Shown piece after piece: positions 24,243 to 40,690 of a stretch of 64,000 nucleotides of DNA. The position numbers and the translations under genes are program-made. Under the pieces are notes generated by a model, which was not told the DNA's origin, ran no database searches, and saw only the letters and a program-made list of their open reading frames with translations. Location: NCBI RefSeq assembly GCF_036373705.1, contig NC_089866.1:1946501-2010500 (forward strand). The letters are read 5' to 3'. The stretch is from Amia ocellicauda (Eukaryota > Chordata > Actinopteri > Amiiformes > Amiidae). Each line of letters starts with the position of its first letter. Within the stretch, counting starts at the first letter, position 1.

Positions 24243-26629
24243 ATGGGGCGGCTGGACGAGTCTGCCAAGCGGAGGATCGTGGAGCTGCGTCGCTCCGGGC
24301 TGAGCTTCCGCAAGATCAAGGCCATACTGGAGCTGGAGCACATCATGGTTTCCACACAGACCATCTACCTGTTCCTCAAGAAGAAGAAGAAGGTGAAGCT
24401 GGAGGCGGGGGAGCCATGCTCGCGGCCGGGGGCAGGGGCAGGGGCAGGGGCAGGGGCAGGGGCAGGGGCAGGGCCGGGGCCGGGGGCAGGGGCAGGGCCG
24501 GGGCCGGGGCCGGGGCCGGGGGCAGGCGGGGGCTCCAGCTCAGGCTGGGCGGACCAGCAGCTGTGGAGCCTGATGCAGGAGGAGGCCTCGTCCAGGTTCG
24601 TCAGTGCCCAGGGGCCGGGGCCGGGGCAGGGGCCGCTCCCTGTGTGCCCCACAGACAGTCCAGGACAGCCCTCTGGGCCGAGCCATCCCCACGCGGCCAG
24701 CAAGGAGCGACTATCCAGGGAGGAGGGAATTCGGATTGTCAGCGTCACCTCCCTGTCCCAGAGCGCCGCACACACAGACGCTCACAGACCAGAGGCTGTA
24801 GGGCAGAAACCCGGCCCAGTGGGAGCCCAGTCCACCAACCAAGGTCAGAATTGTTTTCCTCGGTATTTTCATTGTAATTGCTTGGCAGTGCTTTTTCACA
24901 GTTATAAATATCGGCACCACAAACACAAGTGTTATTATTAAGCAATATGTGTATTAGTATTGTTGTTATGGTTCTGTCATTTGGTTTCTTTGGTCTCTGC
25001 GTTTGCAGCTCTGCCCGGCTGCAGCGTGGTGCCCAATCCCGGAGGCCCTGTGCCTCCCGTCCCCCTGCCTAGAGTGCCTCCTGGAGGGGGCGTCCGCAGA
25101 CGAGCCCACCCGACCCCACCCAGGAACCCTGTCCTGATCGCCCGCAAGAGACTGCTGGACAAGGCCCTGCTCCACAAAGTCCGGGTAGCCTGTCTTTCTC
25201 TCTTTTCTCTTTCCTTTTCCTCTTCTGTTCAGTTTTGGGGTGAATCTAAACAAAGGTACATTTCATAGGGAAGTATCTCAGTGGGGCACAATAGCCCTCA
25301 CAGCAGTGAACAACATTTGATTTTCTTGCCCTGGCACACGTCTCATCTTGTGCTCAGTTTGCTGATTGTATCCATGCAGTGGCTCTGTGGATTGATTGGA
25401 TGGCAGAATGTTTTCATTGTCCCTGGCTTACAATGGACGCATATTTAGTGTTTCAGTTGTTCTGCGAATGTCAATGATTCAAGTCTCTCAATACTTTGAC
25501 AGGTCAGGGAGACAGTTACTCTGGGCAGCCAGCAGGAGGCTCTGTTCCCCAGGAGAGACCAGCCTTCTGTCCCCAGCTCTCCTCTCAGAAAGGTGCCTGC
25601 AGTGCAGTGTCCATCCGCTCTGGGCAGGCTTCACACAGCGGTACGTACCTGAGTATTCTATCTCCCGCAGAACACACACGGGCACAGCATCACTCCTGCC
25701 CCGAGGGACATTCCCACAGAGCAGATTCATAGACACACAATTATAACTGATCAGTGCCAAACAAAACAAAAATCAAATCAAATAAACCCAACACGTCTGT
25801 TTACCTGCAGAAGAAGAGTTCGGGAGGGCAGGCTGCCCCGGTTGACCCCAGCCGGCTGCTCCATCGACGGGGGTGTCCTCCCAACTCCTCCCCGCAGCCA
25901 CGCCTCCAGACTCAGACTCTGCCCCGCGCCGGCTGTGGCACGAGCTCGAACCTCAGCACGGCTCCAGCCACTCTGGGCCCGGGTCCCACAGGCCCACCGT
26001 GCCGGACCAACTCGGTCAACGGCAGCTCGAACGCTGCGGTGGGCCGCGGTGGGCCCTCGGGGAGAGGTGCCAGCCGCGGCCTGCAGTGCCCCGGCCCGGC
26101 CCTGGGGACGGGGATCAGTGGCGCCATCCAGGGGCAGCTGGAGGGCTTGAGCGGAGAGCTGCGGACCCTTGGCAGGGCGGTGCGGATGCTGGCGGAGCAG
26201 CAGGGCCGCGTGGAGAGGGAGCAGGCCGCGCAGACCCAGATACAGCGGCAGATTCTCAGCACCTTGCAGGCGCTGGCTGCCTCCCTGGTCCCAGCACCCC
26301 CTCCTCCACCACCGCCACCGTCCGTAACCAGCACAGACAGCCCGGCGCCGGCACACGCGCCGTACACCCCCTTCAACCAGGACACCTACCAGCCCACCAG
26401 CCACTACAAGCTGGCCAATCCCACCGCTGCCACCTGCAGTCCCCGTCTGAGCCCGCCCAGTCCGAGTGGCTACCAGAACTCGGGCTCCGGCCTTCTCGGC
26501 ACCACACAACACTACTACCCCCCGGTCAGCGCCGACTCCCGCCTCCTGGACCCCCCCCAGCGCCCGTCCGACAGCCACCCCGACTCTGCCGACTCCCAGT
26601 TTAACGTCCTAAAGGTGGAGATTCTGTGA
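24243..26629 (+). CDS. Unrecognised four-exon gene: N-terminal helix-turn-helix, C-terminal coiled coil (577 aa)
   Basis: Exons 24243-24843, 25009-25184, 25503-25640 and 25811-26629 join without a stop to 1,734 nt, and all junctions are GT-AG. The ATG has a strong context (GGCCATGG). Residues about 5-50 form a basic helix-turn-helix: SAKRRIVELRRSGLSFRKIK, then an induction helix ending in a lysine run. The spacing resembles the paired-like HTH of Tc1 transposases. Residues about 58-100 are a Gly-Ala/Gly-Pro run coded by a GGGGCA/GGGGCC repeat. The middle is Pro/Ser/Arg-rich. Near residues 410-470 a heptad-like segment (EGLSGELRTLGRAVRMLAEQ and following) predicts a coiled coil. The C-terminus is Pro/Ser/Tyr-rich and ends FNVLKVEIL. 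I infer a nuclear DNA-binding or dimeric regulatory protein. I do not know its name or function. The exon 2 donor could also lie two codons earlier (AAA|GTCCGG). Confidence 0.8.
24427..24535 (+). repeat. Coding hexanucleotide repeat GGGGCA/GGGGCC
   Basis: About 17 hexamer units within exon 1 of the HTH gene, in frame, encoding alternating Gly-Ala and Gly-Pro. The G-rich coding strand could form G-quadruplexes. Confidence 0.9.
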
Positions 26630-27203
26630 GAGAGCGGGACGCACGGCTCCTGGGAATAGACAGGGTTTTCTCTGTTTTTGGACCAAAGCCACTTCTCTCA
26701 CTGCAGCCGCTCCAGCTGTTACAGACGCGGCTCACGAGGCCATCACTTACATCCGATTCGATTGGCTCATAAACCGATTGCAAAGTTGGTCCTGATAAGC
26801 TACCTTACATTTTTTATTACTTTTTATCTTTTTTAGATTTCATACGACCTGCGTTCCAGGTCTCTGACGTTTTAATAATTGGAGGAACCGGAGCATCTTG
26901 TTTTGTATTCATGTTTTGCTGAAGTCCCTCCTGAACACTTTAATAATCCATATTGCTATTACGGGTTCAGTTTTTGGTAATTAATTATCGTTACTCCACC
27001 CGATTATTAACCAACATTAATGAAGTTCTTTATATAATTCATATTTGAGTTGCGACTGACAGCGGCAGTGCTGTGACTGACCTGTGTCTCGGGTGGAGTT
27101 CAGCGCTGTCAGAGTGAGCTGTCTGTGGCACGATGTAATGCATTCACTACCTCCCTCCAGCTGCGCACGGTGCCGCCCGGTGCTTGTGACAGTTTCCCGA
27201 CCC

Positions 27204-27209
27204 AATAAA
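27204..27209 (+). other. Poly(A) signal AATAAA of the HTH gene
   Basis: Canonical hexamer about 575 bp past the stop codon, followed by GT-rich sequence. Confidence 0.65.
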
Positions 27210-27782
27210 GCAGCCCTTACCGGTCGGTGCTGTATTGCTTTCCAAACTCTCCTTGGTCATTGTGATTTATTTTCGCATTTGTTCTAAGGCATGTGGCTCC
27301 ATACTTCTCTCTCTCATCTCTTAATTTCGCAAGCAGGTGAGAAGAGAGGAACACACAAAGTATTTTAAGAGTGGGAGGATCTCACTCCACATAGGATTAA
27401 GACTTTATAACAATTGAATGTGATGGAAAGGAGGATAAAATTAAGGCGCTCTCGAGGGGAAAAAAAGTGAGTGGTTTGGTTTTGTACCTGAAGCAACTGA
27501 AGCGTGGTTTCCACTGTGGCAGACCTTTACAGAAGAACACTTTAAAGAATATAGTATAGGGGTATTGCTACACAGCCGAAAACAGGAAGTTTCAAGTAAT
27601 ATGGATATATGTAGTAATATGCATTTATGAAAAAATACATCTTAAAAAGTATTTTCAGAAATGTCCAGCTAAACCTACACATGTTGTTTTGCAAGATTTG
27701 TGCAACAGTGAAGGTCAAAGTTTTATTTGCATTGAAGCACATTCCCCACACAACTAGAAATAGGTCAGAGAACACGTTCAGA

Positions 27783-27788
27783 TTTATT
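27783..27788 (-). other. Candidate poly(A) signal of the CYP2 gene
   Basis: Reads AATAAA on the minus strand. The same hexamer is kept at the matching place in the pseudogene flank (43046-43051). If used, the 3' UTR would span the inserted Tc1 element. Confidence 0.4.
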
Positions 27789-28151
27789 TGATTAAGTTAA
27801 ATCTGCATAGAAGCATCAGCCTAAACATAATAAAACCACAGCAGCTCAGAATACACCGTGTTCAGAACTTAATTTAGGGTAAATTGTTATCCTCCCCTTT
27901 TTTTATATATATAAACTTCTCCCAGACCAGGCGGTGGGAGGGCATTTCACAAGCTTTGTGTAGGTGTGGATGAACAGGAGCCCAAATCCAACCAAACGGG
28001 CTGTGAGAGAGAAAGAGCGGATCAAAGCTGGCCAGAAGGGCATGAACAGAAAGCAAACTGATCAACTGACACCCCTCAGAGGAGGAGGTACAAGTGCTGT
28101 TATTCACGTGTGTCCACAGTTCCACCGCAAAAGTAGCAGATGAAAAAACAT

Positions 28152-28153
<2 letters not shown>

Positions 28154-28184
<31 letters not shown>
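28154..28184. repeat. (TA)n microsatellite at Tc1 insertion site
   Basis: TA run abutting the left end of the Tc1 element. It supplies the TA target. Confidence 0.9.
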
Positions 28185-28187
<3 letters not shown>

Positions 28188-29710
28188 TGAGGGAAAGAAG
28201 TATTTGATCCCCTGCTGATTTTGTACGTTTGCCCACTGACAAAGAAATGATCAGTCTATAATTTTAATGGTAGGTGTATTTTAACAGTGAGACAGAATAA
28301 CAACAAAAAAATCCAGAAAAACGCATTTCAAAAAAGTTATAAATTGATTTGCATGTTAATGAGGGAAATAAGTATTTGATCCCCTATCAATCAGCAAGAT
28401 TAAAAGGGAGTGCTCCTAATCTCAGTTCGTTACCTGTATAAAAGACACCTGTCCACAGAAGAAATCAATCAATCAGATTCCAAACTCTCCACCATGGCCA
28501 AGACCAAAGAGCTGTCCAAGGATGTCAGGGACAAGATTGTAGACCTACACAAGGCTGGAATGGGCTACAAGACCATCGCCAAGCAGCTTGGTGAGAAGGT
28601 GACAACAGTTGGTGAGATTATTCGCAAATGGAAGAAACACAAAATAACTGTCAGTCTCCCTCGGTCTGGGGCTCCATGCAAGATCTCACCTCGTGGAGTT
28701 TCAATGATCATGAGAACGGTGAGGAATCAGCCCAGAACTACACGGGAGGATCTTGTTAATGTTCTCAAGGCAGCTGGGACCATGGTCACCAAGAAAACAA
28801 TTGGTAACACACTATGCCGTGAAGGACTGAAATCCTGCAGCGCCCGCAAGGTCCCCCTGCTCAAGAAAGCACATGTACAGGCCCGTCTGAAGTTTGCCAA
28901 CATCTGAATGATTCAGAGGAGAACTGGGTGAAAGTGTTGTGGTCAGATGAGACCAAAATCGAGCTCTTTGGCATCAACTCAACTTGCCGTGTTTGGAGGA
29001 GGAGGAATGACCCCAAGAACACCATCCCCACCGTCAAACATGGAGGTGGAAACATTATGCTTTGGGGGTGTTTTTCTGCTAAGGGGACAGGACAACTGCA
29101 CCGCATCAAAGGGACGATGGACGGGGCCATGTACCATCAAATCTTGGGTGAGAACCTCCTTCCCTCAGCCAGGGCATTGAAAATGGGTCGTGGATGGGGA
29201 TTCCAGCATGACAATGACCCAAAACACACAGCCAAGGCAACAAAGGAGTGGCTCAAGAAGAAGCACATTAAGGTCCTGGAGTGGCCTAGCCAGTCTCCAG
29301 ACCTTAATCCCATAGAAAATCTGTGGAGGGAGCTGAAGGTTCGAGTTGCCAAACATCAGCCTTGAAACCTTAAGGACTTGGAGAGGATCTGCAAAGAGGA
29401 GTGGGACAAAATCCCTCCTGAGATGTGTGCAAACCTGGTGGCCAACTACAAGAAACGTCTGACCTCTGTGATTGCCAACAAGGGTTTTGCCACCAAGTAC
29501 TAAGTCGAAGGGGTCAAATACTGATTTCCCTCATTAACATGCAAATCAATGTATAACTTTTTTGAAATGCGTTTTTCTGGATTTTTTTGTTGTTATTCTG
29601 TCTCTCACTGTTAAAATACACCTACCATTAAAATTATAGACTGATCATTTCTTTGTCAGTGGGCAAACGTACAAAATCAGCAGGGGATCAAATACTTTTT
29701 TCCCCCACTG
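28185..29710 (+). mobile_element. Tc1-like DNA transposon, full length, inactive
   Basis: 1,526 bp flanked by TA. Ends are inverted and each carries two direct repeats (IR/DR layout as in Sleeping Beauty-type elements): outer copies of the GTATTTGATCCCCTGCTGAT type at both tips and inner copies at about 28363-28388 and 29511-29545. It carries one transposase frame on the plus strand, broken twice. It lies in the 3' flank of the CYP2 gene, in antisense orientation. Confidence 0.95.
28494..29503 (+). pseudogene. Tc1-like transposase (broken)
   Basis: Start [20 protein letters not shown] gives the paired-like HTH DNA-binding domain. The DDE catalytic domain follows, with [16 protein letters not shown] and [11 protein letters not shown] all present (D, D, E). 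The C-terminus ends KGFATKY. Length is about 336 codons, close to the usual 340. Lesions: a one-base loss near 28905-28910 that creates a stop after FANI, and an in-frame TGA at 29363-29365. Otherwise it is well preserved, so the insertion is fairly young. It cuts and pastes DNA at TA sites in the family. Confidence 0.93.
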
Positions 29711-29810
29711 TATATATATAAAAAAATAAAGATAATCATCCGACAGCGGAGCTGCACCCATCTGCTGGAACCAGGCTGAGCAGTAACACACTCTCGCAGG
29801 GGGGGCAGCG

Positions 29811-34913
<5,103 letters not shown>

Positions 34914-35469
34914 GGTGGACAGCTGTCTGACCTCCCAGCGTTTTCTGGGAACTGCAACCGACTTGTTTTGATGCACGGACTGTTGCTCCTCTATGGCGGA
35001 TGTTATCTTTCTGTCAAACCACCTAAGCAGACAGTATACGGGTCCTGATACACACAGATCCCAGGGTGAGAGCAAGACAGACACAAGTCCAACCCCTGAG
35101 CAAATATCACAATCTTAACAAAACATAGTAACTAGTGCACCAATCAGCAATCTGCCTCTTTTGCAACGTACTGCAGTGAGGGATGTTCTACCAGCGGCAG
35201 ATGAAAAGGGAGAGAGCGAAAACTGTGAGATAAACTACACCCCCATGGCTACATATGCTACTAGAAATAGGTTAGTTGAACATTATGCATATTAAAAAGC
35301 AAATTTGTGATTATGTGTTGATGTGGGCATTTGAATGTTGGGGAAGACCAGATGGTGTTGGTGCAGAGAATTTCATCTGAATTTGAAATTAATAAAATAA
35401 TAATAATTTATTAAAACAAATTATAATAATTTAACATTTCCAAACCTTATTTCAATGGGATTAGTGGTT

Positions 35470-35489
35470 GGGGGGGGGGGGGGGGGGGG
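35470..35489. repeat. Poly(G) run
   Basis: Twenty consecutive G residues, liable to quadruplex formation and to assembly or length error. Confidence 0.9.
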
Positions 35490-36453
35490 ATTGCGTTGGG
35501 GAACAGAGGGTGTCAAGGATTTGTGAAGCGATTTGTTTTTAAGATTATTTGAAAGAAATCCACATAATATGTAAAACTTAAACATTTAAACACATAATCA
35601 AAATATCACATGTACAGTAGTTGACATTTGCACAGTCTGTAAGGTTTCCAGTATAGTGACAATTAGAAACAATACAAATCTTGGTTCTAGTTTATCACAA
35701 CCACAAATGATTTAAGTACAGCACTCAGCTGTCGGCAGCTGCATCATATCTCCTGTGTTACTGAATCCATTTTACTTCCTAGTATAAATACTGTATTTTT
35801 GTGTGGAGCTATCAAGTTTTCCAAACCATGTGCTTATCTCTTTGTCCAAATTAAATAACTATTATAATATTAACATGGTCTCAGATATTACAGAAGCTCC
35901 CTCAACAACATTGCAATTGTGTTTATTTGTATTTTACTAATTAATGGACATTCATTGTCCTAAGGATATTTTTCCTTTAGATAAACCGTCATCCTTAATT
36001 ATGGATTACATCATTCCATCCTTATTATACAAAAGGTAAACCTTGTGATGACTGTTGTACAAATCTCTTAGTATAAACATTATCATTTCCCAGAAAGTTA
36101 GAAACAAACTGGCACTGCCCCATAGACTTCAGTGTGAATGGGGCTTTAGTTTCATTATTACTTTTTGCCAGTCTTGCCAGTTTTCTCACTGCATTTCTGA
36201 GCCTTTCATCGTTCACATCTCTACCGTGTTCCTGACCTTGCTTAGTTTTCTTGTTGCTGATTTTGGATTTTCCCTTGTAGCCCAGTTCGCCTGATCGATG
36301 GACCTCTCGCTACCCTTCGACTACGATTTCTGGATTTTTCCGTCAAACCTGTTTGCCTGTGTGTTGCCTTCCTCCTGTTCTCTCCCTTCTCCTCTCAGCC
36401 CTGCACCTGGATTCTCCATTTGAATACGACGGACCCATCAGAGGCGTCACAAT

Positions 36454-36612
36454 CTGAACAAACTCCCCAGCGATGTGGCTGAAGAGGCAATTTGGGAACA
36501 TTCAAAAACAGACGGGATAGGATCCTTGATCACTTAGTTATTAATGGACACCAAACGAGCACGATGGGGCGAATGGGCTCCTCTCGATTGGACACTCTCT
36601 TATGTTCTTATG
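36454..36612 (+). mobile_element. LINE 3' end
   Basis: Plus-strand reading gives LNKLPSDVAEEA, and the tail GATGGGGCGAATGGGCTCC followed by CTCTTATGTTCTTATG. I know this as the common 3' end of a non-LTR retrotransposon in fishes. The copy is 5'-truncated and damaged. Confidence 0.65.
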
Positions 36613-36872
36613 TCCTGTGACGCCATTATGTCAATCCTGTCTTTTGCCAACGATGGGTCTAATGTTGTAATGCAACAGTCAGGAAGTTAAATCCTAATAC
36701 GGTTTTCATTCTGCCTGGCAAAGTTAGGTATCTTAAGAAATGAACACATCAGTAAAGAAACTAAAAACATGTCAGAGCAGAAATTATTTTTCTCAGTCCC
36801 TCCTGTTCGCCAGCTGACCGCAAGTCATGAGAGTCACAATCACATCTAAACCCCTACTAACATTTTGAACTC

Positions 36873-37690
36873 TTACCGGACGGGCAAGGGCCCTTTGCCA
36901 GTCCTTGGAGTTAACGATCTCTTTCCTGCACGAGTCTGGCCACTGAGTCTCCTATTGGTGGAAAGGATCCCAGACCCTTCTGGTCCGCCCCCGCCATTGC
37001 ACACATCGCGTCTACCTGCCTGGAAGTTGCAGGAGCAGATGCTGGTCAGTTCCAAGTGGACTGGACGATGTCCACGTAGTCCTCAAAGAGGGGCAAGGCT
37101 TCCGAGGGTTTACTGGCTTTCTTTCTCATAAGCCTGTTTCTTGGCACCTCCTCCTGAGGGGACCAGGGAATCTCTACTGCCTCCGCTGCCCTCCTCATCA
37201 GTGCCTTGAACTCGGTCTGTAGGATGGGAGATCCAAAATGTCGGAGCGTTACGCCACGTGGGAGAGCGTCTCTTCAGGCGGTGGTGGTAGTTGGGGGGTA
37301 GCGGGGGCTCCTGTTCTGATGGCATCCGGTGCTCCGCCCACATGGTGCACTGCTGACTGGCCAAGGCATCCGACACTTCCCCTGCTCAGCAGAGCATTGT
37401 GGTCTTAAACCTGTCATCCTCCTCTCTCCAGGAAGAAGATGCCCCTTGCCCCTAGAGCTTCTACTGCGATGACCCATGGAGGCCCTGGAAGAAGTTGGGG
37501 AGCTTCTGGCCCTCTTGCGGTGCGTGGCCTCCGTGAAGGCTGACTAGTCCACACAGTCTCTGTCTCCTGTTAGTGCCTGCTGGGCGAGCTAAGTGCCAAT
37601 GCATCCTACGCATATATCATGCCCGTCGTCAAAGGGCAACTGGAACAACGGTGAAAGGCGCCCTTGGGCTTCATTCTGTCCTGATGTCCT
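36873..37690 (-). pseudogene. Possible retrotransposon gag-like (DIRS-type ORF1) relic
   Basis: On the minus strand, in pieces, the sequence reads FEDYVDIVQSTW, then after a damaged stretch VDAMCAMAGADQKGLGSFPP, then further upstream SDALASQQCTMWAEHRMP. The first two pieces resemble the ORF1 product of fish DIRS-like retrotransposons from memory. Frames are broken and I could not verify the family. GC content is higher than in the flanks. Confidence 0.3.
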
Positions 37691-39260
37691 CCTCGTCCAG
37701 ACCTTCGATTTAAGTAGACAGTTGCTGGGGCAGGAGGACTTCGCCAAACCCCTCACAGGATATGCTGTCTAGATCGATGTTTGCGTTGACGTTGGTCGAG
37801 GGTTGTCCAAAATAATGATTTATCATAAGAGGGCCAAACACAATAACTATAATGCTGCTACTACAATAAATCTCAGCTTTCTTGTAAAAACAGTTAAATA
37901 AATTGCTCAGGTGTACTGTACTCACTTTAGAGGACACAAGCCCAAGTACATACTAGTACAAATATGATGAAAATATGAAATATATATGGCGTAGTTCCAA
38001 TTCAACTAACGTTGAGGAACTGGACTTGAAATTACTGATTGGCTAACATGCATCAACAAACTGTCTGCCATCTTACTGGCATACTTAGTTATTCAGTATT
38101 CAGTATTTATTTAGTCCCAAAGGGCAAAGGTATGGAAAAGGAACAGCATACAGCATGTAGTACAATTTCAACAACAGCAAACACATAGTTGTATAAAGTG
38201 CATAATAATAAAAAGTACTGATGCTATGGTGTAATGCGGTCAATTTAATAAGTTGATGGCTGAGGGGGTGCATGAATATTTATACCTATTTGTTTTAATC
38301 TTAGGCAGCGGGTACCAGAGGCAATCGGTACAGAGTACACATTATGTAGGCTGTCACGAAAAACAAAATAAAAATGTGAGTGACAGACAAAAAGACCAAT
38401 AAATGAAGGAGCAATGATGGAGTGTGATGTTACGGCGGTCAGTCCGTTAATCAAGGTTTCAAGTCAGTCCTTCAGTCCAGCAGCTAAGGTAAGATAATGA
38501 ACTAGCTAGTCAGGAGTAGTGAGTAGGGGTGTATATTTTTAAATCGAAGTCGAAGATCGAGCAAAACAAGCATTTGATTTCGACCATCAAATTTAAGACG
38601 GTGTTGCGATTGATTGATTGATTTATTTATTTGGCTTCATCAAACCAAAATTAATTCAAGTATCAGAAAAAACGAAACTACAGCAGACAGTAATTATCTC
38701 TGCGTGTGTGAATTCTTCCGTGTCACTTTATATTTGAATTAAATACGGCATTTCAGCTGTGAACTCCTCTGCTGTAAGATAGACTGAATATAATATAGCT
38801 GACAACCTGGGCTTTGCAATAGAGAAAGAGTGAAAAGAGTATAGAAAGAGTTATAATCGTGTTGATTCCTGAAACGTAATTTCCTAAAAGCCACTTATCC
38901 ATATAGTATTGTCATTATTTATTTTATTAGCAGATTTGTGTCACAGATGGTGACCGCTGGGTTTTTCACTATTTAGTTTTGTATTTGCAATTTCTCACTT
39001 TCTCATATATATTATACATATTGTTTTATTGTGCATCAAATTATTCACTTTACACTTAGTTTGTTTTGTTAATGACCCTAATTATTTGCACGTGTGTTTT
39101 CATCATTGCTTTATTACCCAGCGAGTCACTTGCCTCCTTTGGGACACCTCTGGACCTCTCCAATCGTGCCCCGACCCCCAGCTGGATGAAGGCTGAGTAG
39201 TTGAGTAATGGCGCACTGGGAGGTGGCGGCTCTCTGGCAGTAGACGGGGCTGGGCAGCGC

Positions 39261-40149
39261 AGGAGGAGAGGACAGGGAGGAGAGGACAGAGAGGAGAGGA
39301 CAGGACAGAGAGGAGAGGGAGGAGAGGACAGAGAGGAGAGGACTGGGAGGAGAGGACAGAGAGGAGAGGACAGGGAGGAGAGGACAGAGAGGAGAGGACT
39401 GGGAGGAGAGGACAGGACAGAGAGGAGAGGGAGGAGAGGACAGAGAGGAGAGGACAGAGAGGAGAGGACTGGAAGGAGAGGACAGAGAGGAGAGGACAGG
39501 GAGGAGAGGACAGGACAGAGAGGAGAGGGAGGAGAGGACAGAGAGGAGAGGACAGAGAGGAGAGGACTGGGAGGAGAGGACAGGACAGAGAGGAGAGGGA
39601 GGAGAGGACAGAGAGGAGAGGACAGAGAGGAGAGGACTGGAAGGAGAGGACAGAGAGGAGAGGACAGGGAGGAGAGGACAGGACAGAGAGGAGAGGGAGG
39701 AGAGGACAGAGAGGAGAGGACAGAGAGGAGAGGACTGGAAGGAGAGGACAGAGAGGAGAGGACAGGGAGGAGAGGACAGGGAGGAGAGGACAGGACAGAG
39801 AGGAGAGGGAGGAGAGGACAGAGAGGAGAGGACAGAGAGGAGAGGACTGGAAGGAGAGGACAGAGAGGAGAGGACAGGGAGGAGAGGACAGAGAGGAGAG
39901 GACAGGACAGAGAGGAGAGGGAGGAGAGGACAGAGAGGAGAGGACAGGACAGAGAGGAGAGGACAGGGAGGAGAGGACAGAGAGGAGAGGACAGGACAGA
40001 GAGGAGAGGGAGGAGAGGACAGGGAGGAGAGGACAGAGAGGAGAGGACAGAGAGGAGAGGACAGGACAGAGAGGAGAGGGAGGAGAGGACAGAGAGGAGA
40101 GGACAGAGAGGAGAGGACAGGGAGGAGAGGACAGAGAGGAGAGGACAGG
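39261..40149. repeat. G/A-rich minisatellite, about 0.9 kb
   Basis: Built from 5-bp blocks (GAGGA, CAGAG, CAGGG) arranged as 15-bp units such as GAGGAGAGGACAGAG, with 20-bp variants and a higher-order pattern marked by GGACTGGAAGG at about 39467, 39637, 39735 and 39845. Because units are multiples of five and mostly 15 bp, long open frames occur on both strands. The 320-510-codon frames here are artefacts. Confidence 0.95.
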
Positions 40150-40690
40150 CGACAGAAGGGGGTGAGTGACCAGGTGGATGGAAGATGGAGAGCAAAGGTG
40201 GGTGTCTGCCCTGACCGTCCGCTTAGAAGCTTGTGGCAGCGCGGGCATAAGATGGGCAGTCCCAGGGCTCCCGGATCCCGAACATCCACTCGGGTGCCCC
40301 GGACGGACGGGGGGAAGGAGTCCCAGACCCCTCCGGTGGGTGGCAAGGTTGCGCCATGGAGCGGACTGGAGCCAGGGTGAGGGCAGCAGCGAGTGCATGG
40401 CACTGGGATGAGACGGCAGGTGAGGGCAGGTGGCGGCCGCGGCAAAGACGGCTTCCCTGGCATAACCGATGGCACTCCCGCGACCAGATGACGGCAATTC
40501 CTGGTGAGGGTGGGCAACGGCGACGAGGACGGACAACCCGTGGTCGGGAGATGGTGGTTCCTGACGCGGGGTGGAGGAAGGGAAGATCTTTGGACGAGAT
40601 GACAAACGAGGTCAAGAGGGAATTTGCTTGCGGAGGGGAAATCCCACAGAGCCCGGGTCACGCGGTCCGCGGGGACAAGCCGACGGTGTA
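40150..40690. other. GC-rich segment of unknown nature
   Basis: A markedly GC-rich block right of the minisatellite, with overlapping open frames on both strands (for example plus 40356-40691). None shows a recognisable domain. It could be an old retroelement or simply GC-rich spacer. Confidence 0.3.

Larger units (their letters stand above)
26630..29810. other. Intergenic region between the HTH gene and CYP2 gene (tail to tail)
   Basis: Holds the 3' UTR of the HTH gene (to about 27.23 kb), the distal 3' flank of the CYP2 gene (27.7-27.9 kb, duplicated at 43.0 kb) and a full-length Tc1 element. No other gene was seen. Confidence 0.6.

Noticed and set aside
25754-26604. Long overlapping frames in other frames/strand of the HTH gene's last exon
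   Set aside because: GC-rich coding sequence commonly leaves shadow frames. Only the frame from 25811 joins in phase with the three upstream exons.
38095-38345. Possible LINE/SINE tail (TTTAGTCCCAAAGGGCAA and following)
   Set aside because: Resemblance to fish retroposon tails is from memory and too weak to annotate.
39056-40661. Very long frames (380-511 codons minus, 322 plus) over the minisatellite
   Set aside because: The repeat unit is a multiple of three and free of stop codons on either strand. The peptides are pure repeats with no domain.
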